From the NCBI GenBank assembly GCA_004335635.1, contig QAXH01006655.1:1-28825 (forward strand): a stretch of 28,825 nucleotides of DNA, written 5' to 3'. Shown piece by piece: positions 20,501 through 28,825 of this stretch. Source of the DNA: Chloromonas sp. AAM2. Its lineage: Eukaryota > Chlorophyta > Chlorophyceae > Chlamydomonadales > Chlamydomonadaceae. The notes under the pieces are model-generated. The model did not search any database, had not been told where the DNA came from, and saw only the letters and a program-made list of their open reading frames with translations. The translations under genes and the position numbers were made by a program. Positions within the stretch are counted from its first letter, which is position 1, and the number at the start of each line of letters is the position of its first letter.

Positions 20501-23500
20501 GTTCGATGGAGCCAACCGCCCGGGCGGAAGCAGGGGTGCAGGCTACGCAACGTCTTCTGCCAGACGCAATGCAAACCAGGAAAGCCCAACCATGTCACAG
20601 TCAAGGCGTGCGACTCGTCAGCCACGTGTCACTGCCACATGCCGCACACCCACTGGCCAAAACCACATGACACACACCTACCACGCTCGTCCAGCTTCCT
20701 CATCAGCTGATCAGACTACAGCCACAGCTCGTGGGGCTGCGACAGCCACGCCAGACAATGGACGGCCGATTTCAAAAGCCGCAGCCAGGGTTGGCGCGAC
20801 TGCTGGGGCGTTGCGGGCTGCCCGCTCCCTGCCTACTGATCGCATTCCAAACCGGATTGTTGGAGCAGTGGCTGCGGCTGGTGGCACGCCAACGCCACCC
20901 ACTGCGCCTGTTGGGCGGGTTGCAGCACGGGCTGCTCGTAGCACACGCCAGCATGGCTCGCCAGGACCCGACGTCGGTGGGGAGCAATCTTTGCGGGCGG
21001 CTCAAGCCCAGGGCCTTGTAACCGTACGTGTGGTGAAGTCCGGAGGAGGAAGCAAAATTCCGTCCCACGGAGGCAAGTCAGAAAGCCGGCAATGGTCACC
21101 AGGACCGACAGTCGTCGCGACGGAAACGGATTCTGGCCGTTTCACCTCACCAGCGCCGTGCGAGTCGCCAACCATGCTGCCTGCTGACGAGACGACTCCG
21201 CAAGCACGCCCGGGGCAGCTTGTCATCCGAAGCAGCAGGCAGGGGTCGGGCGGTTTGAACGGTCAGTCACAGCAGACGCCTGGTGCGCTCTATGCACGTC
21301 CTGGGCTGCAGATGCCTAGTGCTTGTGCCTCCCCAATGAGGGATTCAATGGACGACCTTTTGGAGCTGGCTGCAGGTGAGAGGATTGACTAATCTGAGTA
21401 TGCCCTGGGGCTGGCAAGGGGTGCAGGATTGCATGAAGCAGGGGTCAAGATCGCGTGATTATTGATACGAGTAGAATTAATGGTGCGCTGATGACTATGG
21501 ATGATGAACAACTGACTGTCATATATCAGAGGTGGAGGTCGCACAGATGGGGCCCTGTCCCGGGCGTGTTCGTGTCGTTGAAGCCTGCTGCGTTCCTTGT
21601 TGCTGCAGTCAAGTTGGGTGATTTCCTGCTATCAGTGAGCGATTTTGAGACGTGCCGCGGTGCCGATGGCAAGCCACTGGTCCTGGGCGAGGGCGGCTTT
21701 GGCGCCGTGTACCGCGGCACCATGCACGGAGTGGACGAGGTTGCAATCAAGGTGGCCAAGGTGAGAACGCGATCATAGACCCGAGTCGTCGGATTTCGTT
21801 TCGCTTTTCGTCGTCAATACCACAAAACCACTTGGTGTTCGCGGGACGCACGACCGAAGCACACGTTACGCTTGTCCTCCATTGGTTTGGCGTTACATGT
21901 TACGTTGCGTTCGTTCAGCTGCGCAGGTCCCTTCTCACAGCTGTGACGAGCGTTGCTGGCATGCGTTTGATGCGATTGCAGAAGGACGCCCTCACACGCA
22001 GCGAGCTGGATCAATTCATTCGCGAGGTGGAGCTGCTGAGGCGTCTGCACCACCGCAACATTGTGCAGGTACGCAAGGGCTGGGCAGAGACCCCTGACCT
22101 GCAGACCGGTAGGGCTGGGGTACTGTTAGGCGCAATGGATAACTGCGCTCGTCTTGATGTACCGCCTTGGACACCGTGAATGCTCTGTTGATGTTCCCCC
22201 TGTTTTGCAATGGCATTTTCTGGCAGATGATGACTGGTCTCGTTCAGAGACGAATTCTTGAGATAGCTGCTCCTCGTTCGTATGCAAATGTCTTCAGCCA
22301 TGCTTTGCCGGCTTTGCCTCATGCTTGTGCAGGCTTATGGTGTGTGCCTGGGACCAGGCGCACCCTGCCTAGTGACGGAGCTTATGCGTGGCGGGGACAT
22401 GTACCATGCGCTGCGAAACCACTCAGCACTGATGAGGTGAGCAGCACATGCTGTCAATGTCTAAAAAACAGCTACCAGTCAGCATCGATTTGAGTCATCG
22501 TCCTTCCCACGGCCTGTCTTTCACTGCTTCTTCCTCCACTGCTACCTCTGGCCTCGCAGCAAGCACAAACAGGTGCAGTCATGAGTGCATGCATGTGCCA
22601 CACATGCAGGTGGGAGGTGCTCGGTCACAAGGTGGCGCATGACATTGCCATGGGCCTCAACCACCTGCACTGCCAGAGCCCACCACTGATGCATAGAGTG
22701 AGTGCAGTCACTCATGCATGAGCGCAAGTTACCACTACAAGTCAGCCTGTCGGAAATGAATGCTCGCGAAGCGTGACTGCAGGCCGTTTCGTAAACGTTG
22801 CTTCTTCATGCTCCTATGAATAAGCTCACAAGCGAGATATAGCTAACAGACATATCACCATTGAGTTGACAGCGGGAGGTGTGCATCCTTCAGGCCAGCT
22901 GATTGTACAGCTGTGTGAGATGAGTCAGTCACTGATCACTGAGAACAAGTGCATGTGTGTGACCGCAGGACCTGAAGAGCCCCAATGTGCTGCTGAGCGA
23001 GGAGGGAGTGGCAAAGGTGTGAGAGTGGTGCCTCAGTGGGCGTAGTGTGTGGCGGTTTTCTCAGTTCTGCTGCTTGCCAAATTCGAGCTCTTTTGTGTCC
23101 TGCACGCCTTTGGCATGGTTTGCTCCAGACCAGCACCCTGGCACCAGAAGTCTGCAGCTGGGCCAAGTAACGAACCCAAACTTTGGACGTGCATGGATGT
23201 TTCATTTGTTCTCACGGGTTTGCTCAGGAGGGGCGCACGCTTATTTTTGCTGCATTGGTTTGCTTGACAATGCCTTGCAGATCGCTGATGTGGGCATGAG
23301 CCGCACCCAGTGCAAGGATTTGGTCAGCGCCCAGCCCATCATGACACCTCTCTGGGCCGCACCGGAGGTGAGGAGTGTTTTGTTGCGTAACCCTTCCAAT
23401 TTGTACAGATCAACGCTGGCCTTGTTTGATTAGCAAACAGCAAAAAAATGCCCTTCTTCACCGCACAACAAGACCTCCACGTTGCTTGATGTGCTGGCGC

Positions 23501-24244
23501 TGCTCACAGGTCGTGGCCAAGCAGCCCGCGAGTATGAAGTGCGACATCTTCAGCTTTGGCATCCTGGTCTGGGAACTGGCGACCGGGGCTGACATCACAC
23601 AGTACCAGCCCTTGGCTGTCAGCATGCAGATGGGAATCAAGGTGAGCTAGCTCATGGATACAATGAATGGCTGGAGTTTTGGCATCGCATGATGATGTCA
23701 GATCCTCCAGCCTTGGACGCACGTCTGGAGCTTGTATTAAGTTCTGGTTAGCGCTTTGACTTCTGTGTTCTTTGCTCTTTGCGCCCTGAAGTTGCCTTCT
23801 ATTGCTCAGGGTTGGTTAGGACGGTATCCAGCCTCGTCTCTTGCATGGCTTGCTAGCGTTTGCGCTCAGTGCATGTGCCCCCCCTCCCCCCCCCTGATGT
23901 ACTCAATATTTATATGATTATATTTTATATATCGTTATCGCATTGTGCAGCTGTTTAGTATGTCAGCAGTGTGCATACGGCTAGAGTTTGGACACAACCT
24001 TGGAAACACATCTCTGGAACTCTTTTACAGAAGAGATGCATTATGCATCTATCGGCTTTGAGCTCAGGGCAAGTTACACCTGTCGTTTGTGCCGTTGCAG
24101 GGCCCCAACACGCTAGTCCTCCCTGACAACGCCCCAGCTGTCGCCCGGCGCATTTTCAAGAGCTGCACACAGCAGGAGCCAGCCGCGCGGCCCACAGCCG
24201 CACAGATCGTCGGATGGTTGCGTGAAGCTGCCGGACAGCCGTGA
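14585..24244 (+). CDS. ARM-like repeat, long disordered region and Raf-like (TKL) protein kinase; 14 exons
   Basis: Exons: 14585-15238, 15327-15425, 15685-15771, 16155-16277, 16774-19192, 19471-21375, 21636-21760, 21982-22068, 22333-22436, 22610-22697, 22969-23016, 23281-23367, 23510-23641, 24101-24244; all GT-AG with matching phases; about 2033 residues. Residues about 130-321 are Leu/Ala-rich helices resembling armadillo repeats (LSALRVLCRL, ALVQASLVCIYYLG, LLPRLVTLI). Residues 322-1762 are Ala/Gln/Ser/Pro-rich and probably disordered. The kinase domain (about 1778-2025) has GEGGFGAVYRG, VAIKVAK (Lys1801), alpha-C Glu1819 in IREVELL, MHRDLKSPN (Asp1898, Asn1903), DVG at 1916-1918 in place of DFG, WAAPE, and DIFSFGILVWEL. 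The TKL assignment rests on the HRDLKSPN/DIFSFG pattern. The N terminus MRLFKLCYRSQKRK is basic and could bind membrane. Two introns carry duplicated acceptors, and exon 7 has a second in-frame acceptor 27 nt upstream (start 21609). Linking both large exons to the kinase rests on splice phase and needs cDNA. Confidence 0.85.
16041..16187 (+). repeat. Duplicated splice acceptor and exon start, kinase exon 4
   Basis: CACAG plus an ALKMMTRSS-coding start occurs at 16041 and again at 16155, 114 bp apart. The intervening 38 codons are open in frame and end in the second acceptor. Both acceptors follow CCCTTGCT-containing pyrimidine stretches, and CGCGTRTATCCCTTGCT is itself tandemly repeated near 16109-16144. 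Use of the first acceptor would add 38 residues. Confidence 0.8.
16694..16780 (+). repeat. Duplicated splice acceptor and exon start, kinase exon 5
   Basis: ATGCTTTCCTTGCAGTCTGC (acceptor at 16713) and ATGCTTTCTTTGCAGTCTGC (acceptor at 16773) are 60 bp apart and differ at one position. The 20 codons between them are open in frame, so either acceptor gives a complete protein, differing by 20 residues. Confidence 0.85.
18679..18834 (+). repeat. Degenerate TARA-type peptide repeat inside kinase exon 5
   Basis: About seven copies of an 8-residue unit centred on T-A-R (TTARAPG, LTARATG, CTARATA, TTARGTA, VTARRAG, VTARATA) lie at residues about 957-1008. The DNA units have diverged, so it is an old repeat. 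An Arg every eighth residue or so would make a basic patch in the disordered linker. Confidence 0.7.
19291..19403. repeat. Microsatellite in kinase intron 5
   Basis: TGCTGCTAGC units, then TGCTGCTATT units, then a CATTCACATTTACATT run. Low-complexity sequence that nearly fills the centre of the 278-bp intron. Confidence 0.9.
23760..23922 (+). repeat. Interspersed repeat, copy 2 (intron 13 of the kinase gene)
   Basis: Same-orientation match to 2709-2862, about 90% identical over its first 117 positions. The 3' part has a longer C-run, then CTGATGTACTCAATATT, and runs into AT-rich sequence. Clear boundaries and target duplications could not be defined by eye. Confidence 0.8.
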
Positions 24245-25930
24245 AGGATGAGAATTCTCAATGCACTCGGATCAGACAATTTGAATCCATCCATAGTCTG
24301 GCTGTCGGTAAAGAATTGAAATGAAGGCTGTGGCTTGAGTCTATCTAAGGCTTGTATTCGTCAGCTGACTGAGTGAGGCTGACTGTAGCCAGGTGGCTGT
24401 GCATAGCTGGGCGCGCTTCTTATCCTAGCAGTACAAGTGCAGTGGCCAGTATCACAGCCAACGTGACCAGTCTAAAGTAATTCCGCTCATGTTTCGCAAC
24501 AGTCTGAGCTCAGGAAGCCTGCCGTAATGCTTTGGTTCTCATATGAGCGCCCCCATGCCCATCTGTGAGGGCTGGAGGCAGGGTTGGTTCATGATTGAAA
24601 TTGTCGCAGTATCTGTAGTGTGTTCTGATGATGTGTTCAAGAAACCTTTTTTCTAGTATGGCGGCAGCCCTAGTGGTGTTTCATTGCAGGATGGTCTCTG
24701 ACAGATAGAGCTGCACGTATCATTATCGACAGTGCAGGTACAAGTCTGCTCCTAGTGTATGATTGGCTGACAGCCAGCTGCACAACCTAGAATCCTCATG
24801 TATTCCGCAGTTCCTGTGGCACATAGTGACGGTGGCACCCTGTCACTTGACTTGCTGCATACTGGCAGACTGAGTGCGCATTCGCCCGCAGAAGATTGAA
24901 TCCAGTTGCCGGCATGTATGTGCTCGTCCCGTGGAATGCAGGACTTTTTATTGTCAGCCAAGAGCAACGCACTTGTTTAATAGTTCCCTGTGTACTACAT
25001 TTGCTTTTTGAGCACTCAGTGACTGCAAAAAAAGTTTGCCAGTTCTGGGACAATTTGTGAATGGTGTTCTGGAGCTGGGTGGGACGTGAGCTGATCCGTC
25101 GTGATCCAGTGCGAGACTGAGATGTTTTTGTTTTGCCCTACTATATGCCGGAGGATTTTGCTGCAGCATATTAACCTGTGTATCTCATAGTGTAAGATTG
25201 ATACAGTCCCTATTTCCGACCGGCCCAAGACCCAATCAGTGTTCAGGGTTGCGATCAGCCAAGATTGATTGACGCGTGGATAGCGTAATGGAATTTGGTC
25301 GGATGAAGGGACAGTCACTGTACTTCAAGCTGCATGCTGGTCTTCCCCAGTCTGTGGGATGTGGCTGGAATATGTGGTGACTGCACCAGATATGTTCAGT
25401 GCAGAGCCGTGCCAAGCAGGGTCTGTGGAGTTGAAGGCAAGGTGTGTAGTACCATACGCAGCAGTACATTGTGATCAAGCAGTAAAAGCTACACAGTGTT
25501 TTTGCTGTAACACCAGCAGGAAGGAGTTGCAAGAAACAAAAAGTTTGCAACCCTGATTTTCAATCGCGATGTTCAACCCATCAATGGTCATTGTTCAGGC
25601 TGCTCTACATCAACCTGCATAAGGCTAACGAAAAAAGGTGGAAAAAAATCCGTGCCACTCTGGTTCCCACATGACCAGGGCCTGGCAAGTTTGTACAAAA
25701 TACAGAAGGCGCAGCGTAGCTGCAAGCACCTCTCACAATTGGTCAATATAAACCATTGAGGCGTCTCAAACTAAAGTGTGGCCCACTATCGTCATCCCAG
25801 CCGTGTCTGTACCCTTGGCTGCTGTCCAGCCCGCTCGGTCTTTGCTCGTTTTGTCTCACAATACATCAGGAAGTGCAGTTTTCAGTAATCCTCTCGTCGC
25901 CGCTTCGCGGCACTTGTGGTTGTCCAATCC
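24245..25930. other. Intergenic region between the kinase and the GSSMRE-repeat gene
   Basis: The two genes converge here, so it should hold both 3' untranslated regions. No gene is recognised. The only identifiable feature is one lone end of the inverted-repeat element family (25027-25053). No TGTAA lies close to the kinase stop codon. Confidence 0.55.
25027..25053. mobile_element. Lone terminal repeat of the inverted-repeat element family
   Basis: An A-run, then GTTTGCCAGTTCTGGGACAA, identical to the terminus of the complete copy at 13005. No matching right end is found within about 500 bp, so the copy is truncated or rearranged. Confidence 0.6.
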
Positions 25931-27301
25931 TCACTTCTTGAGGTGTGCTTGGTCCTGGGGGTCTGACACGCTCACGTAGCGTGGCTCGTGCATGCTGCCC
26001 TTGGAAGAGGTCACGTAAGGCTGGTTGGCAAAGTCATCAGCCTTGAGACCAATGCGGACCTACAATGCAACAAAAAGAACCGGAAGTATCAGTCGGCAGT
26101 TCAAACACTCCGTGCTGGTAGGTACCAAGACAATTCCCAGTGATCGCCAAATGAAGTTTGACAAGGAAACTTCCATCTACAACATCACCTTGTCCAATGT
26201 TTCCAGTCCAATGTTGGGCACTGACCAATCCATGCAAAGTGAGGAAGGCAAGTCAGCAGAAACTCAGGTAACCCTTCAACTCGGTGCTATGGAGAAGCAA
26301 CCAAGCCTTCTGCATACTCCTATCGGCTTGCAGGGTTGCAAAAGTAAGTAATCTTAATGACAAGCGCACTGGCCAGCTTAATTGTGAAGTGATGCTCATG
26401 AAGTGACGGCTTACGAAAGATGAAAACGTTTGTGCTACTTGTTGCCATTTGAAGCAGTGAGCATTCATGCTGCACTATCCTGGCATGTTCAGAGATGCAC
26501 TCTCACCTTGGAGGCTGGTGGCGGAGGGCTGACCGGTTGTATTGTGTGTGGGACTGAGCTAGGTGGTCGGGTGGGCTTGGGCACCTCCGGCTTGGGGTCC
26601 ACCATGTAAACAGGGTCACTGGTGCTCACGCCATATGACGCCTCACGCATGCTGGAGCCTGCATGCAACCCAGAATTGTGGCATGCTCAGAGCAAGGTGG
26701 TTGTCGACTCCATGGCACTTTGCACTAGGACTTGCATCAACTGGCCCAGGCCAGTAGCGACATGCAGCGAAGAGCCAACCAAGCCAAGGCTAAATCATGA
26801 CTCAACTGAAGCAAACACAAGGAGAATGCTACAGGGCGGCTGGTGAATAGAATGACCTGAAAGTAGCGGTGTCATTGAGTGCATATTTCGGTAAGGGGCC
26901 CACTTGGAGATAGAGCCGGTCACTGTAGTAGACAGGCATAAACCGTACCTGCAGGCTAACGTGCAGTTGCACACGAGGGTCATGGGATACTGTAAATATC
27001 TGCTCACCTGGGGGCGCGTAAACATACGTTGGGTTGCCTGCCTCCTGTCCTGACTGAGCTTGTGTCCCAGTACTGCTCTTCTTGGTGGCACCCAGCACTG
27101 CTCTAGGGGCAGCCTTGGAGGAGGCAGAGCCGGATGACTTGGGATCGTACTCGTAGGCCGGGTTTCCCAAACTGTGCCCAGTGTTGTAGCCTGGCTCGCG
27201 CATGGAACTGCCTGGACTGGCATATGTATAGGTAGGTTTGGGCAGCTCCTCCTCCGCCACCTTGGATGCAGCTTGCTCCGTTCCAAACGCACGCAGGCAT
27301 C
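25931..27301 (-). CDS. Unrecognised GSSMRE-repeat protein, 3' exons only
   Basis: Three minus-strand exons can be joined: 27301-27008, 26658-26507, 26059-25931 (stop TGA at 25931-25933), with GT-AG introns in matching phases (1, then 0); about 190 residues. The product is rich in Ser, Pro, Tyr and Lys and holds three copies of a degenerate unit: YASPGSSMREPGYNTG then NPAYEYDPK; YAPPGSSMREASYGVSTSDP then VYMVDPK; and SSKGSMHEPRYVSVSDP. The second copy is split by an intron inside the PG-SSM junction. I do not recognise the family; the Tyr-rich repeats suggest a scaffold or structural role, which is inference. The first listed exon opens at an acceptor (TGCTCACAG) preceded by an in-frame stop, so at least one upstream exon is missing and I could not find it. 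Confidence 0.6.
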
Positions 27302-28345
27302 CTGTGAGCACATACAGGCATCAAGAAAATGAGTTGGGTGCCGTAGATGGTAAGCGAGAACGGTTGCCACGTCAGATGGCGTGATGTCCAATGCGGTTCT
27401 ACGCCTGCCCAGCTGCGATCGAGCAGGCAGTCTGGACTGCGGCTGAGTTCTGTTGCGTACTGTGCTGCAACTTTTGTATTGAACTGGTCCCGGCGCGCAT
27501 GCAGCACGACATCAGGGCCAGCAGCATGACAGCGCGTTAGCAGCACGACAGAGCCTGCTGCATCAAATTCCGCGCCCACAATGGATAGGTTGGCTTAAGG
27601 CACTCACTTGACGCGGGAAGGAGGCCGCCTAGATGGCGAGATGCTAGACGAAGTGCCATTGCGAGGGAACTATGAAAGCTTGCCTAGTGCAGTTGCTGAA
27701 GGTTCGTGGTTTGACAAGGCACTTCTGTGGTCTGAGTTTGCGGAGGCCAAGAGACCGAGGGTGGATTTGGTAATGAGCGGTTGTCCACGTCACAGGGTGC
27801 CTTTCCGTTGAACTGTTGGAGAACTTGATCACCAAGATTTTCTTCAGACCCTTTGTGGAAGAACCACAACCACCTTGTAATTACTTGAAGTGAAGGGAAG
27901 AACCAGTTGGGTTCTCAATTGGATGCACACGTATTGGGTATTGATTAGGACTGCCTCCAGCTGTGTTCGCAGCGTGGAGGATGGGGTCGGTCTCCCATGT
28001 GCATGACACAAACATAGCCAGTCATGCTGGATCATACAGCTTTCATCTGGTACTTGCCACATAAACGCACGTTGTTGTGCTGCATCTACAAGGTCCGCTT
28101 TCAGGCCCACCCTGTACAGAATGTTGTCGGTGTGCTCGTCATTTTCTTAGTGTGATGCTCAGCAGCCTGATGTACCAGGCCTGTGCCTCCTTGACAATCT
28201 CTTCAAGCGTATTGTATTTTGGCCAAGCATGTTCATCTGAACGATCCTCATCACCCTGATCATCGTGATGAATCCAGATGAGATTGTCAAAAACACGGCT
28301 GGTACGACAGGCTGCTGAGCACGTTCAAAGTATGACGAGAATCAC
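27302..28345. other. Possible decayed coding sequence, origin unknown
   Basis: Several stretches have protein-like composition but do not form a gene. On minus, 27579-27400 includes GAEFDAAGSVVLL and ARRDQFNTKVAAQY. On minus, about 28300-28148 includes FDNLIWIHHDDQGDEDR and LEEIVKEAQAWYIRLL, then a stop, and in another frame from about 28150 DNILYRVGLKADLVDAAQQR and FMWQVPDESCMIQ. On plus, 27611-27808 includes GEMLDEVPLRGNYESL and WFDKALLWSEFAEAKRPR. The frame change near 28148 suggests a broken gene or transposon relic. The missing 5' exon of the GSSMRE-repeat gene may also be here. None of this is assigned. Confidence 0.3.
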
Positions 28346-28529
28346 AAAAAAACGATGTTTGCCAGTTCTGGGACACTTTGTGTGTGCGACTCACTAGTGG
28401 TGATGCGCATTTTGGGTTGTCATGATGATGTGTATGGGTGCGATAGTCTCAAGACTTGTGTACTTGTCAAGATACTCCTGCCATCAGTACTCTCAAAACT
28501 GTCCTAGAACTGGCAAACTTCTTTTGTTT
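28346..28529. mobile_element. Complete short inverted-repeat element (MITE-like), copy 2
   Basis: The left end (28346-28375) has an A-run, then TTTGCCAGTTCTGGGACA; the right end (28495-28529) has its inverted form TGTCCTAGAACTGGCAAAC, then a T-rich run. The core is about 120 bp, longer than copy 1. Its left interior GCGACTCACTAGTG resembles the inverted interior of copy 1, supporting one family. No clean TA target duplication is seen, unlike copy 1. Confidence 0.7.
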
Positions 28530-28556
28530 CAGGGTTGTTCCGGCTGATTTTTTTTA

Positions 28557-28676
28557 CACGGGCTGCCGGTAAACTGCAATCTTACACTACAGGTTCGTTT
28601 TTTTGTAACCGCCTGGTGGCTGTAAACTGGCCATGTTATAAGCTGAAAAGTCACGGGCACTCGGTAAACCGCCGGT
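28557..28676. repeat. Direct repeat of a GGTAAAC-containing motif
   Basis: CACGGGCTGCCGGTAAACTGC (from 28557) and CACGGGCACTCGGTAAACCGC (from 28652) are similar 21-bp units 95 bp apart, and GCCGGTAAAG follows the second. They could be part of another repeat element continuing to the window edge. Confidence 0.45.
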
Positions 28677-28825
28677 AAAGCCAAGGTCAGTATGTTACAT
28701 TGTTTCAATTAGGGTTCAATCAGCCAACGCCTCTCGAGCCAGCCTCGATACCTTCCCATGTTCACAAAGTTGAACAACTCTCTTTTCACAAGGGGCCACT
28801 CATTGAACACCTGAGGATCAGGTGT

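Noticed and set aside
25236..25979. Coding frames on both strands left of the GSSMRE-repeat gene
   Set aside because: They are short, overlap the expected 3' untranslated region, and show no recognisable domain.
28030..28110. Homology between YRVGLKAD here and VRIGLKAD in the GSSMRE-repeat gene
   Set aside because: Similarity is limited to about seven residues and the flanking sequence does not match, so chance is more likely than exon duplication.

Overview
The window reads as nuclear DNA of a eukaryote, most likely a chlorophyte green alga. Its genes are split by many GT-AG introns with TGCAG-type acceptors, exon phases match across every intron but one, and there is no operon-like packing. 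It carries an archaeal-type 3-dehydroquinate synthase of the kind known from plants and green algae, and a Raf-like (TKL) kinase with long Ala/Gln/Ser-rich linkers. A chlorophycean is my best guess, at low confidence.

Layout. Bases 1-612 (minus) are the 5'-truncated end of a non-LTR retrotransposon reverse transcriptase running off the left edge. Bases 1068-6286 (minus) are an eight-exon dehydroquinate synthase II gene. After about 2 kb without a recognisable gene come two head-to-head paralogues of a secretory-type SAM-dependent methyltransferase (8289-10149 minus, 10871-12782 plus), each with three exons and the same intron phases. Bases 14585-24244 (plus) hold one 14-exon gene predicted to encode about 2033 residues: ARM-like helical repeats, about 1440 disordered residues, then a TKL kinase domain with DVG in place of DFG. 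Bases 25931-27301 (minus) hold the 3' exons of an unrecognised gene encoding a tandem 'GSSMRE' repeat protein. The right end has possible decayed coding sequence and a small inverted-repeat element.

Structure beyond the genes. (i) A short non-autonomous element family shares the terminal motif GTTTGCCAGTTCTGGGACA, with two complete copies and two lone ends. (ii) An interspersed repeat of about 120-150 bp lies in introns of two different genes. (iii) In three introns the 3' splice acceptor plus the first bases of the exon is duplicated just upstream; in two of these the extra copy is in frame. (iv) The methyltransferase pair has mosaic identity: near-identical blocks, one of them intronic, beside clearly diverged coding sequence, which suggests gene conversion between inverted copies.

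The genes do not form an evident pathway. The dehydroquinate synthase belongs to shikimate-type chemistry and is probably plastid targeted, the methyltransferases look secretory, and the kinase is a signalling protein. All exon models come from reading frame, splice signals and remembered family motifs; no alignment or search was run.
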